From assembly GCF_003254395.2 (NCBI RefSeq), contig NC_037645.1:6005406-6069405 (forward strand): 64,000 bases of DNA. Direction: 5' to 3'. How positions within the stretch are numbered: position 1 is the first letter of the stretch; each line of letters opens with the position of its first letter. The stretch is from Apis mellifera (Eukaryota; Arthropoda; Insecta; Hymenoptera; Apidae). The notes under the pieces were generated by a model, which was not told the origin of the DNA, did not search any database, and was given only the letters and a program-made list of their open reading frames with translations. Positions 25,150-38,580 of this stretch are shown one piece after another. The translations under genes were made by a program, and so were the position numbers.

Positions 25150-25460
25150 AATGCATTCCGCCGTCTCTATCTAAGAGGCCTATAAGCGGCACACAGTGTC
25201 CAGAGCGCGCAGTGGGCAGCTGTCGAGGCGTATACTGCCCCGCGACACGACATCGTCATTTATCACCGTTGGTTCGGGGGGCAAGCCTCGTGCAAGCCTT
25301 TTATACATTACCTAATGAGTTTCATAACCGAATTAAATTTTTCGGCCCGTACGGGTAAACGGGGCTGGGCGTCGTCGTTAAGGCATTAAAACATCGCCGG
25401 CCAAGATTAATCTGTGCCTCCATTAGCCGCCGACCGCGCGTATTCTCGTCCTCCCGAATG
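25150..25460. promoter_or_regulatory. Candidate regulatory island
   Basis: The stretch is non-repetitive and GC-balanced. It includes cctataagcggcacacagtg, cgggtaaacggggctgggcg and cattagccgccgaccgcgcg. It differs sharply from the AT-rich flanks, has no plausible reading frame, and resembles the conserved non-coding blocks typical of developmental regulators. Conservation cannot be tested here. Confidence 0.25.
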
Positions 25461-25814
25461 GTAAAAACAGCGAGACTTACCACTCCTTTATCCCTCGGAT
25501 CCTCCTGCAGGGAATTTCATCCTTTCGATTCTTCCCTCGATAATTTCCCGATTCTTTCATCTTTCATTGTGTTATCATTTTGTCGTCTGCGTGTTGAAAG
25601 GATGCGAGTCGAAAGAAAAGGAAATTAGGATGAATTATAGGGGTAAATATGTGCTTGCCCGTAAAGCGACGAAACTTATTACTTTTTAGTTAATTAATGA
25701 GAGTGGTTTCATAATAGAATTTCTGAAAGATCAACAAAGGCGAAAGAAGCGAGGGAAAGAGAGAAATAAGAAGCGGGGGTGTATTTCGAAAGAAGAATGT
25801 CGAGGAACGTAAAG

Positions 25815-26155
25815 TACAGTCGTTGGCCAAAGTCTTCGTTCAAACATCGAAATTAAACCTTTTTATCGAAATAAATTATAATATTCGATGATAATTCATA
25901 GTAAATTCTCAAACGTGAGTATCGCATCGTGGAAAAATCTTCGAAGATTAAAAAAGAAAAACTTTGTTCTATATCCTATTCTATTCCATTCTACATTTTC
26001 CAAGTACACTTATACACTTTCCAAGTAAATTTTCCGTCGAATCTTTTCAAAAATGATCGGTGTTTCCAATAGTTCTAGATTTATCTAAAATTTCCCGAAT
26101 GGAAATTGGATTAAAAAAAATCTCGAAACACGAAACACTTTCGCGAACGACTGTA
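25815..26155. mobile_element. Non-autonomous Tc1/mariner-like element (MITE), 337 bp
   Basis: The left end reads CAGTCGTTGGCCAAAGTCTT from 25817. The right end, on the opposite strand from 26153, reads CAGTCGTTCGCGAAAGTGTT, so about 17 of the first 20 bases match in inverted orientation. Both ends abut TA (25815-25816 and 26154-26155), the target duplication of Tc1/mariner transposases. The interior (about 295 bp) has no transposase frame, so the copy would need a transposase in trans. The CAGT..TTGGCCAAAGT type of terminus is familiar from Tc1-like elements. The exact family is not identified. Confidence 0.75.
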
Positions 26156-28621
26156 GGTATAACTTTCCGCGTGTTGGCTCGTTCGGAAGCGATGTGCCAA
26201 CACTCGAGAACCTGTGCAAACACTCGTTTGTTCGCCACTCGTGATGCTTCGATCGAGCAAAGGGTAATGTACTTTGCTTGTTCGCTCTCGATCCTCTCCA
26301 CTCTCTGTCAGTCCCATTTTCTTAAAACATTCCTGACATCGAAATCACGATCCTAGTAAAAAAAAAAAATAATAAGAAAAATGTTTCGAAATCCATGAAA
26401 ATGATACCCAATATACTTATCGAGAGTATCCCTTTCCCTCGATGTATCCAGACTTTAAATCAGAATTCCAGATTATCAAAAATCGACTCGAATCGATCGG
26501 AAAATCCATTTATTCCCAAGCGAGAATCGTAAAGAACGTGTATTTCAACTCCTCGAAACGAAAATAAAAATCTTGAACGATCAATCGCATCGTGACTTAA
26601 ACGAGCAACAATTTCAACTTGTGCAAAAGAATAAAATTTGTCCCAAACCAAATCCTCTCCAATCACTCTCCACTCGTCCCTAATCTGATCAATTCGCTCG
26701 AACGAATCGTCCGATTTATAACAACGTTCGAAAAAGTTAAATTTTCTATTCGAGGAGGGGAGGGGACAACGAGGCGACAAACGTGCACGCGCGAAATCAT
26801 TTAAAAGGAGGAGAGGACTCGCCGTTGTGGATCATCGATGGCCGCGGGAATCCGAAGGAGCATCCTTGTCCCTCCTCCTCTCCCTCTCCCCCTTGGCTCG
26901 TGCTTCTAACTAGAATGGATCGCCGTCATTTTTCAGGTAACCGGGACGACGAATACGAATCCAAGGGCCCGCAAACGAGCCCTGACAAAATACGGAAGGT
27001 GGGAATACATTATCCCGGCTCATTTGTACCGGTCTCCCTGTTTCCATGTTCCGTGCCTCCGCGACTCCTTGCGATCACGTCCCATGATTTGTGCTTGTCC
27101 ATTCCGCGGAGGGACAAACAACTTCCTCCCCGATGTCGTTTCGAAAATGGAGAAAATTTTTTAATTCATTTCTTTCTCGAATTCGATCGATTCTCGATGA
27201 GAGAATTAATTATCGACAGAAATAAAATTCGCTAGAATTCGAGAAGCGATTAAGTAAAGATAGACGTGTATTAGATGTTGAAGTATTGTTGCTAGTGGAA
27301 TTCTTGATTGATTGATTCGATCTTCTGCGTGGATTGTAGAAGAAGGAGTAGCGTTTCAGTGTGAAGAGAATTGTTGAGGCTTGTTTAATTTTATTAAATT
27401 ATGAATGACGAGTCAAAACAAACTAATCGACAAATGAATTACAACGCTCCAGAGAGTAAGAAGAATTTCAGATCGTGAAAGAGTCAAAGAAGTCACGTAG
27501 AAATAAATGCGTATATTTATAGAAATAATAAATTGATAAAGTTCGAGTCCAAATCTTGCAAGGAATTCCAGAAAAATTAAAATTTTAACAAATCTCGATT
27601 AATTTCCAACATTTTGTATAATCGATAAGAGGACGGGATAAAATGGCTAATTAGAAATATGAAAATTGAGAAGAAATATGTAGATTAAAAATAATAATTA
27701 GATCGCTCTTAGGAACGAGAGATGAAATTTGGACATTTCGTTCCGATATGTATTCCTGGAACGTATCAAGTAACGAGATTTCGCCGTGATATTTTCCATT
27801 CGTCTCATTCGATTGAAAACAGAAGTGGAGGAACTCGTTTCCCAAAGGACGAAGGAAAAAGCGAAACGAGCAAATCGAAGAGTCACGCCTCAAGAGAGAC
27901 ATTTCCTCGTTCTAGAGGCCGCTAAGTGGCCGTATTGTGATAATTACGAGCGCAAGCTGTTTCCCTGCATCGAGAGGGGCCGAACCATTACCTCTATCCG
28001 CAGCAACCCTCGTCCAAATTTCGCGATCGAACCTACGTCATCCGCCTGATTTTATCGAATTTAATTAGAAGCAACCACTCTCTTTCTCTCTCTTTTCTCT
28101 TGTCACCCGCCATTAAATTTCCATTAATCCGTCTCTTCGTACGTACCCCCTCGTGCCTAATTATTATTTCGTCTTCTTCTATTCGAGAATGTCGTTTGCA
28201 CTATTGCACGTGTCAATCTTTATCCTTCATTTCTGTGTTATTTCTTTTGAATATAAAATCTATTTATTCACGCGTTTCTTTTTTTTAAAGAAATTTTGTG
28301 CACCAATTTTTTCGGAGTATACACTCGAATGGAAAAGAGAATTTTAAAAATTAAATCGTTAAAAACAGGAATAATAATAATAAAAAATTATAAATTTCTA
28401 TTCTTCAGATACCATTAAAGCAACTGTTGCTCGAAAAAAATTATACGCCAAATCATTCATTCGAGCAAAAATTCTAAAATATGGAGGATCCATGGCCGAA
28501 GTAATCGATAGCAATTAATTAAGAGGCGAAGGAAACGTTGATTACGAGAGAATCGATCGCCTAATGATACGGAACGTCGTGCAACATCGTGTTTCCGAAC
28601 GCACGTGTGTGTACACATAAA

Positions 28622-28625
<4 letters not shown>

Positions 28626-28667
<42 letters not shown>
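28626..28667. repeat. GA dinucleotide microsatellite
   Basis: About 21 GA units. It could also serve as a GAGA-factor-type site cluster, but length alone does not show this. Confidence 0.95.
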
Positions 28668-28669
<2 letters not shown>

Positions 28670-31600
28670 GGACTGTTTTAACGTGAGACAGATCCAGGGG
28701 CTAATAGCGGCTCGCAATTACAGATTTTATCGGCGGCGCATCTTCCTTTGCTTACAGCGGCGGTTTCTCGGTTGGAAATAATGCCGAGCAGTGGCAGCTT
28801 GCAATAATAAAACGGAAACCTCGTTATTTCAACTGAGAAATTAATGCGATCGGGACCTGTGTTCGTTTATTAACGTCCCTCCTTCTATTCCTCTCGCGAT
28901 CCTCTTGCGTCCACACCGTCCGATCCTATGCTCCAAGATTTTATCGAACGTCCGCCAAATTGTCCCTTGTCTAAGTGACGAGTACGTGCTCGAAATTTTG
29001 AATATTTTACGTAACATCCTCTTTCCTTTCCGCATTTCGATTTATTTTCAGCCTCGTGTCTCTGGAATCTTTTCTTTTCCAACAGTCGATCTATCTATAT
29101 AACAAATAATTTATGAATAAAAATTATCTCGAGACTATGAGATTAATCTTACATTAAAAATATTTTAGTCTTACATTAAAAATAAGCGAGTACGAATAAG
29201 CATAAGACTCCGTTGGATCTTCAATATTTTCCTCAATAAAGTTTATCGATCGTGAAAGAGAAATCGTGGGACGAAGTTGAGAAGAATCGAAGGAATAGAA
29301 GGAGGAATGAGCCGCGTGCAAAAGTTGATTCGATTACACGGTTCAAACGAAATTTCTAATTTAATTAGTCTCGTAGTACATTGGCAGGACTTTTTGCCTT
29401 CTTTCGAGAGAGTTCGCGTGCTCGCTCATACACGTGAACCCCCGGCTGTCGAATTCAAATTAACCCCCCTCCAGGCAGGGTTAGCAGGAGTCGAGCAATT
29501 TTCTTCTCCCACTCTGTCCTGCTCCTGATAAATCGTGCATTTATGCTCGAATCCCCATCTCGACAACAAGATAACGAAGAATTAATTAATCTTACTTGTC
29601 TTGCTTTAAATTTTAGAATTTCGAATCCTTTGCACGATATCTTTTTCCCTCCAATTTTTTCCCCTTTCCACGTGTGTCACAGTTTATTTCGAAAAACAAA
29701 GGGAATTTTTAAAAATCCTCCAGGAATCCCAATAAAATTTCTCTATCCTTCAAGATCCATCATTGAAAATCGAGAGTCACGGTTCTCCTTTAACGAAAAT
29801 CTTATTTTCTTCGAACTCGTTTCAATATTTCCTTTGAATTTTATTCTATTCCTATCTTCTAATCTCCCAGATATTACATACATTTCCATAATACTTTAAT
29901 GAAAGTTAAAGCGAGGAATGGAATTACAGAGTCGAAGAGGATATGCTCTCAATGCTCGACAATAATGCAAATTCGTATCCAAGTGTCGTGGACGTGTTTC
30001 TAAGCAGATGTTCGGCCACTTAGCGCTCGCCTAAGAGAGCGCCTCTCTATCGAGCAGCTGTTTGCTGCGTTTCACGCGGGTCCGCGATTTCTAACGAACT
30101 TCTAAATTACCTACGTTGTTTCTCTTTCCGTTCCCTCTCTTTTTGCGACTGATTACGATAATATCTGGCCCGGCTCGTTACGAGAAGACGATCGCGAAAA
30201 AAACGGCCCCCCTTTTCGTCCGCTAATGCGTCCAACCAAAGATACGAATAGAGACACGAGTTTCGACGAGTCAATCGTGTAAATCGCTCCATGATCCACG
30301 CCCTTCGGTTGTAAAACTCGCCTTAAGAGATTAATCTGTATATCCTTTAATTGGTTCCTCGACTCGATTCGAGACAGGGAGAAAGAGAGAGAGAGAGAGA
30401 GAGGAGGAGAGGAAAATTAATAATGGAAGGAAGATTGGTTGGCGCGCAACATCTCACGTGCGGGCATTAAAATCACCTGCTTTATCGCGATTTCTCGTTT
30501 ATCCCTCCTGGATAAATAAATACACGTACATGTGGGTATACAAGCGATATTTTTAAAGGTATTCGGGCGACGATATTTTTTTGATTCGTTTCAACGATTT
30601 CTTTTGTCGAGGTAGATGATTATTCGTTTGAAAAAGAAGGGAGATTCAATTAATAACGCTTCGATCCTCTTGGGAAGAAATAATATACACGTGAGAATAA
30701 GAATCTCTTCTTTCTCTTTCTTTCTTATCCTTAATTTTTAATCTTTCATCTAATCGTTGATTAATAATTTAGAAACGATGAAAGATTTCGATTTCGTTTC
30801 ATTACGTTTCAATTTTTCATTCAATTGACAATCAAGCACAGCCAATCTCTTCTCTCTCTCTCTTTCTTTTCTTTATTCTTTTTTCTTTTGAAGTAGACGA
30901 GATCACGAGCAGGTGAATGGCAGGTATCGTGTCGAGTATATCCAGAGATATCGTTATTCGGGCGCAGCGTCGTCGTCGACTGGTGGGGTGAGTTCTCTCG
31001 GGGGGTTGCGAGTTATCTCGGGGCCAAATCGGGCCGCAATTAGCGGAGGCAAAGCAGGAAGCGGGCAAACCAACGTGATACCACTCGAATTCAAAATTTC
31101 ATTAATTAATACGCCTCGAAACGAATGATATACTTTTTTTTTTTTACGTTGAGTTATATTTTTCCACGTCTTATTGCACAGAGCGAGACTGATTTGCGAA
31201 ATATTTCTCGATCATTTGTTACAGATTAGATTCTAGAATCTGAGAAAAATTTCTCAATTACGAAATGATTTAAGAAACTCGTAGATAAGAAATGATATAT
31301 AAATCGCGTCGATATTCAGTCGATTAATTTCTTTTCGCGAGAATGAACAAGAACAACTTTCAAGAAATTCAGGAATTATCTGAATAACGAAGATGTCACA
31401 TCGACGATGTTAAATATCTTCCAAATTCTAAGAGTGTTTCTCCTCCTCTTCTTTTCTTCATCTCGTTCCTTTCTCGAACGAGATGCAACAAGGGAAGGGG
31501 AGAAGGCGATCGTTTTGAAGAACGGTGACGAGTCAAACAGGCAAGAAACACATTTCAGGGTTCTAAGACACTGGAAACCTTTCGCGGTGGATCGCAGCAT

Positions 31601-32250
31601 GGACGCGCAGTGGATCTACAGCTAATCCACTTATGGTATCCGATGTCGAATACACTGTCCGGTGTTCGGTTTCACCGTAAATAACAACGACGAGCCGGCT
31701 AATTCGCAAATCTTCTCAGAAAGCGCGAGATTGCGCGCCAAGGAAAGCACGTGAAATAGAGGGAATAAACGGATATAATATCCCTTTCGGAGGGGGAGGG
31801 GAGATAATTCGCGGATCACGCGCGACAATTCGCGCCGCATTTTTCGTGTCATCATCGATACCTGTAGTTTTATTTCGTCGTCCATCTTTTTTTTCTTTTC
31901 GAGTTGGATTTGTCTACCATATTTCGCTCGATTCTTCTTTTTTTCAGTTTCCTTCTTAACATTCATCGAACGTAAGAAAATATACAGGGTGTCTCTCTTG
32001 ATTTTATATCGTTGTTATTATTATTCTGTCGCGGAGGGAAACGTTGAAATCAGAGAGAGAGAGAAAAGAACGTTGAATGTTTTCGAGATGATTTCTCTAT
32101 AAAATGGAATCATTGAATCTTTAACATTCTTTATATAAACAATATATTAATCTATTTATGCTTAAACAAGTATTATTAATTTACTAGATATTTCAATTTT
32201 GAATATAATGTATCGTATATGAAGAACGAAGAATTATTTTCTGAGCATAC

Positions 32251-32251
<1 letters not shown>

Positions 32252-32292
<41 letters not shown>
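32252..32292. repeat. TA dinucleotide microsatellite
   Basis: About 20 uninterrupted AT units. Confidence 0.95.
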
Positions 32293-32294
<2 letters not shown>

Positions 32295-32559
32295 TTTTGC
32301 AGGATTATTTATTTTTTCTTCTTGCTCGATCGAAAAATACTTGGATCTCTTCAAATTAGATAACTTGAAGGATAATTCACTGGCTCAACGTCAACACGAA
32401 TTTTCGCGAAAAAATGATTAAACCGCGAATAACCTGGATTAAAAGGATGGAAAGGGGATGATTTTTCGTTGGACGAAAAGATGGTGGAGGCGAAAAAATA
32501 TTCACGGGGCGCGTTATCGCGACACCTCGCCGCTCGTGAATCTCGTCTCGAGGAGGGGA

Positions 32560-32790
32560 GGGTTCCACGCGGATTCCAGCAAGCGAGACCGCTCATTAGC
32601 ATCATAATAACGAGCCTATATGTCTTTGAGCCGGTCGATTTACGATGCCGTGTCGCGCAGTTGATGCGTATTGGTGCCGCGTATATATCCGGGCGCCGCG
32701 AACAAGGTGTAAGGTAACATCGCGCTCCTCGATTTCGGACCACACCGATCGTCGCGCGCCATCTGGATCCTCGAACCTGGAGAAACACAG
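32560..32790. promoter_or_regulatory. Candidate regulatory island
   Basis: This complex, non-repetitive stretch contains ctcattagcatcataataacg, gccgtgtcgcgcagttgatgcg and cgggcgccgcg. It is clearly richer in CpG than its neighbours. No convincing reading frame was found. Regulatory role is inferred only. Confidence 0.25.
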
Positions 32791-35316
32791 GTTCGTTATT
32801 CATTTTGACCAATCGTGACGAGGAATTTGACGTTTGTTGTGAAAAAAAAAATTTTGCTTACTTAACTGATGATGAGTTAGTGACGGATTTGAATTTGAGT
32901 TTGGATATGGATTATAGTATAACTATATAAAAATAAATTAAATTTATTGGAATGGGGTAAAAAATTTGATGTTATTGCGTTTGATTGATCAGCGATTTTA
33001 TTAGGAAAAATTTATTAGTCGAAGTTAAAAGTTGCTTCGATTAATTCAAATTGTCCAAAACGTAATAATAATTACAGTACCGAAAAATGGCCAAGAATAT
33101 TGTTCAAGCATTTTTAATCACTTAAAGTTTTTACTAGTTGCTTTTTCTCTTTCAATTTTCCAACTCTATTAATTTTATTTTATCACTAGTATAACACTAG
33201 TATTCACTAGAAATATTCCTTTCTATATTTCTATATTTGAAAGAGCAGAGATTTGGAAGTTCTCTCTTGGAGAATGAAACAGAATAATTGGTTAAAAATT
33301 GTTTCATAAATGATACTTGAACAATTTCAATTGAAATGAAAGAAGAGATTAAAAAATATCGAATGAAATATAAAATATGAAACTGTCCGTCTGTCATCGA
33401 ACGAACCAAGTTCGCGAGGCAAACACGACGCGAAGTATCATTCGGTGATAAAATAAAGGACGAGGATCTCGAGCAAGAAAGGTATAAAGTATCGTCGCGT
33501 CCCATTGCGGACCACCCTGAAGCGGTCTCAGCCGGCGTTCCTCGCCATCACCTGCCCCGACCTACGAACAGAAACAACACTTCGATTTTCCAGCCACGTT
33601 TCTTCTTATTACCACTTTATCACGATCCATCGATCCACATGTCTCTCCTTCCCTCCCCTTTCGGACGAGAAAATAAATCTCGTGATAAATAATTTCATTC
33701 TTCGAGATCTCCTTTAAACAATCTCCCCAGAAACTCCACGTTTTCCCCAACTCGATACACACGTATACACGTACGTACACGCTTAATAAGCAACGAGTTA
33801 TACGCTGTACGTTTGCCAAATTGTGCGCAATAAATACGGAGCCGATTCACTGGAACGGTTAACCACATCCTCGCCTCCAACCCGTCGAATTATACGTATT
33901 ACACCCCATTCCGCGGGATTTCGAGCCGAATCTTTAAGGATATTAGACAATGAATGCATGGGAGGAGGGGTAGAGAGCGAGGCACGAAGCGAGGCGGATC
34001 ATCTGCATAATGACGTGCCCGCCGAAAGCACGGGGGCCTCCCGTTCATTTCCAGCAATTGGCGTGCATCTGGGATGGATTGGGAATCGGCCGCGGGTTTA
34101 CGAGCCGGCCGATCGATATCGATCGTTATCGACGATGTTTCCCTCGATTATGTTTCTTTAATTACGCGCCGATTATTGCGGATCGCCCTTTCCAAGAACG
34201 CCGCCCTTCCCGTGAACGATGAATCGATCGTTCCCCTGGCTATACCCGGCTCTTCTTTCCCCGAGAATCCGATCGGGATCGTTAAAGAATCCTCCGATTC
34301 GTCGATCGACCAAGATCCTACGAGGAATCTTTCTAATATTGTTGTAGATTGTTTTAGAAGATTGGCAAGTTTTTTCTAACATCGAAGCGTAGAATTATAT
34401 TTAAAATTATAATTTATTATTAGCAGTTCCATTTAGGATCTCTAGAAAATTTCTATCATCTCTTGATAGTATGATTAATAATAGTATCGATCATTTGTAT
34501 TCGTTTCTTTTTTTTTCTTTTCTTCTCCCGTTTTCTTACGGGGAATAGAAATGTCGAAAATTTGGAAGAAAGGAAAATGGGTGAAATTGAATGGTTCGGT
34601 TTTCAGAACGTTAGCCGACATCGACATCGGGCTCGATCTCCGCGTGTAGAGAGCAGTTTCGATAATTTCCAGGCAGGACAGGCCGGCGCACGCGCCTCCG
34701 GCCGGAAGTACTTAAATCCATCATGGCGCCCACCGGAAACCGCCTGAGTCACTCGCGTAATCGTACCTCCTCCCGATGTATCGATTTTCCTGGACGTTTC
34801 TGCGAGGCCTGGTTCGCCCAGACTTCTCCTTTATCTCCACTCTTTCTGTCGCACGTTTATTCCCCCCAACTCGTGAAAACTCGCTTTTCGCATCCCTTTC
34901 TTTATCATCGCCGCGTTTCGCGAAAAATTTTCTATAAATACCAGAAATGTTTTTGAGAAATATTCTTTCTCGAAAATTGACCAGCCACCTTTTCTTAACG
35001 TAAAAAATTCCCCTTTTTCGATAATCGATCGTATTCCAAAAATTATCTCGTTAAAGATATTCACGAAAATGTTTCAAAAGCTACTAATATTTGCTTTCTT
35101 TAAAACTCCTTTAAATAATTCCAAAAACTTTTAACTTTTCGAGAAAAAAAAATGTGCAAGGAAATGTTTGGTTATATCTACTTTCTTCGAAAGAATAAAA
35201 CGCACCATTGAAGGCTACCCTTTGTCACAACCGATCACGAATCAGAACTAGAATAAATCAGACCAGAATAATATCAAAGAAATGCTTTGATTAAAAATCC
35301 TGTGCGAACCAAAACC

Positions 35317-35358
35317 CGACTCGACTCGACTCGACTCGACTCGATTCGGCTCGGCTCG
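35317..35358. repeat. GACTC pentanucleotide microsatellite
   Basis: Five gactc units are followed by degenerate gattc, ggctc and ggctc units. Confidence 0.9.
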
Positions 35359-36459
35359 TCTTTTTCCCGGAATCGAATTCGAGCGAGTTGATTTAATTAC
35401 TCGGGTTGTTTTATCAGAATTTTCGCGGAATCTCGGTCGTCCCACTTATTCACCTACCCACGATCGTATCGTGTAATTTCGGACCGGTGTAATTGCACAC
35501 GGGACGCGTGCGCGCCGGCTGTTGATTTATCGCGAGACGTTTCGTTACGTGTGACTACTAGCCCCTCCTCCCCCCACTGGTTAACTATTCCTCGTTACAC
35601 ACCTCAACGTTGTTGAACGCTTCGAAATTTTCAATCCAACCACGACGGCCATCCACTCGGCGAAATTCCTCGTGTCGTTCGATGTTCATTAGTTGACCGC
35701 CGCGTTTCTTACATTCGATCGTTCCGTTCCGTGAAATCTGCACGCAATCTCGGATAAAATTTCGCAACTCGAGTATCGAATTTTCCAAGAAATTCCGATT
35801 ATCCCGCCAACAATTGTCGATCAACAGTTTCGAACGGAATTTAACTTTGTCGCATCGATGAATATTTCCGATCAATTTTCGAATAGGATTCGTTTCGTTT
35901 GTTCAGCAAATAAATTTGCAATATCATTTTTTCTTATCGATATTTTTTTATAAGATATGAATATTAAAACTTGTCAACGACGATGGAAAGGACGTTCGAT
36001 AACATCGTCCACGTAAGACAAATAATAATTAGGCCAAGGGTTAGTTTCTCGCCGATTCATGTCACCCCATTTTAACGTAATTTCGTATGAGAAATTGCTC
36101 GAAAAGATCATCAATTCTCGATGCAAAATTCGAAACACCGTGAAATGCAAAAACCGTGGTTGCACGCTTGGAAACTCGTTCGACCTCGACAACCCTTCGT
36201 GCGAGGATTGCTATTTCTCGATCGCACAGGCGACGATTAATTAAAGAAGAAGAAGAAGAAGAAAAACAGAGAGTCCGGAGAGATGGAATTTAAAGGGGTG
36301 GATTGATCGAGGAGTAAGAAAAAGGATAGAACGAACACGCCCCGCGGTCGGTTTTATCGTCGGAACGATATAGAAGGAGGAAGAAGAAGGTACCAGGGTG
36401 GTCGTTTCAGGCCACCGAGAGATCGATAAAGTCTGCCACCGAGAAGGTTCACCTCGTTC

Positions 36460-36483
36460 AACCCTCCTCGCCCGAGGAGGGTT
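36460..36483. other. Perfect palindrome (11 bp arms, 2 nt centre)
   Basis: aaccctcctcg at 36460-36470 is the exact reverse complement of cgaggagggtt at 36473-36483. It lies in a GC-balanced block. It may be a dimeric protein-binding site or a hairpin. Confidence 0.85.
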
Positions 36484-36691
36484 AACTCGAGCCCGAGTCA
36501 ATTGTTCTCTAATCGTAAACTTTCTCAAATTGCCCCGACTCCCTTGAAAATCGATCTCGTGTAAAAACGAACTGTGCCCCCTCTCTCTTTCTCTCTCTCT
36601 CTCTCCTCAATCTTCAATAAGAAATCTGATGGAAGACGTTGCTACTTAAACAAGATCCCAAGACAATGGATACAAGAATAAGTTCAATCGT

Positions 36692-37177
36692 TTGGAGAGG
36701 TCACTTTTGTTCGAGAGGGGGTGTAGATATCGCCATTTCCAGGTCAAAGGATTGGTTTACGACGCCAATGAAATCGTGACATCTTTGGAAAATTCGTTAT
36801 TCGATATACGGATAAGATGGAACGGCAAAGATTGGAGAAATTTTCCCAAACGAGTCATCGAGCGGTTTTCCATGGAAGGGCGGGAAAGCAGAAGGATGAA
36901 ATCAGCTGAGCATGCAGAGGGGCCACGTGGCGGGCCTATCCCCGTGGAAAGGGGAATTGGCAAGAAATATATATATATAGACCCAATGACAGGGGTCAGA
37001 GGCATTTTTAACAAGCGGTTCCCTTCGAACGACGAGGATCTAATAAATCCTTCGGCGGGGATCAAACCTGACACTGTTCCTCGCCTTGGATCAATCGTCG
37101 GCCCTCGATTGATATTAATGACACCTTTTAACCCCTTTGGCCGGCTACCGAGTCCGCTCGACGGATATCAGAAATGA
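36692..37177 (+). other. Open reading frame of 161 codons, unrecognised, probably not a gene
   Basis: The frame starts at ATG 36692 and ends at a stop at 37175-37177. The product is less low-complexity than other frames here, with segments such as HFQVKGLVYDANEIVTSLEN and WNGKDWRNFPKRV. It matches no family I know. No splice-site pair, TATA or other supporting signal was seen. Several chance frames in this window reach 170-195 codons, so length alone is not evidence. The DNA under it includes a GCCACGTGGC palindrome (36922-36931) and may instead be a regulatory island. Confidence 0.12.
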
Positions 37178-37339
37178 TTCCGGGGCCCGGCATGAGTAAC
37201 GGCAACCGGCCGACATAAATCTTTCTGTAACGCTTCGCGGATAAGCGCTTTCAACCAACATTTATTCCGATCCTTCGTTTTCGCAATCTTGTCTCATCTC
37301 TGTCTATGGTGAGTGTTTTAAATTTTCTGCTCTCAACGA

Positions 37340-37890
37340 ATTCGAAATTCGAATCTTAATAGAATCTTTTGTAAATTTTGATCGATCTAAAGTTCATAGA
37401 TCCACCGTTAATAGTTTCATCTCGAGCCTTTGTCATCATTGTTAATAGATCTTCGTAAATTCATTCTAAAATTCGTAGATCCACTGTTTCATCTCGAGCC
37501 TATTCCAAAAAATTCTTATTTCAATATATAAATAACGGGTCAAAATGTATTTTCTAAATTGCAAAAGATTTTACTTTCATTCATTCAAATTTGAATTCGT
37601 TAATAGATCTTCGTAAATTCATTCGAAAATTCGTAGATCCACTGTTTCATTTCGAGTCTATCCCAAAAAATTTTTATTTTGATATATAAATAGCGAGTCA
37701 AAATGTATTTTCGGCTTCTAAATTCCAAAAGATTTTATTTTCATTTATTCAAATTTGAATTCGTTGTTAATAGATCTTTGTAAATTTTGATCGATCCTAA
37801 TCTCTCGGATAATTCATTCTAAAATTCGTGATTCCATGATTAATCCATTCTTATTTCGATAAATATAAAAGATCTTACCTTTATTCGTTA
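37340..37890. repeat. Tandem array, unit about 155-160 bp, three to four copies
   Basis: taatagatcttcgtaaattc recurs near 37442, 37602 and (diverged) 37758. Each is followed by aaaattcgtagatccactg, a ttcatctcgagcctat block, an atatataaatarcg block, and ttcattcaaatttgaattcg. Confidence 0.85.
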
Positions 37891-38084
37891 TAATTTGCTC
37901 TACTTAAACGTACTTCAAGTCTAGTTCTCAAGTTTTTTGAAGATTCGAAATATTTTCACTTCTGAACGTTTCATATCAATAATATAATTCAACGAATACT
38001 CTTTGGAAATTGTGTCCAGTTAAGAAACTTACTGTAAATTCTAATACACCGATTAACATTAGCAGAAATATATATTCATATGTA

Positions 38085-38240
38085 TATGCACGGATCATTT
38101 AATGGTCCTGAAACGCGCTTGTAATTACGCAGTGCCGGGAGTCATTCATATTGCACGAGAGTCCGTGCAAGCCAAGGTGATGCATGGGTCCGCCACGACG
38201 TTGCCTACGTCGAAACATATGTTGCGATATTTCTAACGGT
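38085..38240. promoter_or_regulatory. Candidate regulatory island
   Basis: This block follows the AT-rich array with cacggatcatttaatggtcc, ttgtaattacgcagtgccgg and gcatgggtccgcc. It is non-repetitive, has no reading frame, and contains a TAATTA-type core. Inference only. Confidence 0.22.
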
Positions 38241-38580
38241 GCTGGCCGCTTGTGTCAACTCTCGTTCTTGCTTCGTTTTCTCTTAACGCGTCGCACGCCA
38301 CCCATCCGGATATCCATCGTCCGTTTCCTTCATCGTGCCCGCTACATTTGTCGGTAACAACACGATGATTCACAATTTTTCAAGATAAACCGGATCGATT
38401 CAAATCGATGCGAATTCTTGTACAAATTCTTGTTACAAAGAAAAAAAAGCAAGAAATAGTCCAATATTCCTTTCCTTTCTCAATTTTTCCAACGAGATTG
38501 AAATGAAATAAACGATCGTCTTTTACACTTTTACGAATAATAATAAACGAATGTTAAAAATTTTGTCAGAGAAAATTAAA

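Noticed and set aside
31980..32010. tacagggtgtctctcttg, resembling a DNA-transposon terminus
   Set aside because: No inverted partner ending in caccctgta and no target duplication were found nearby.
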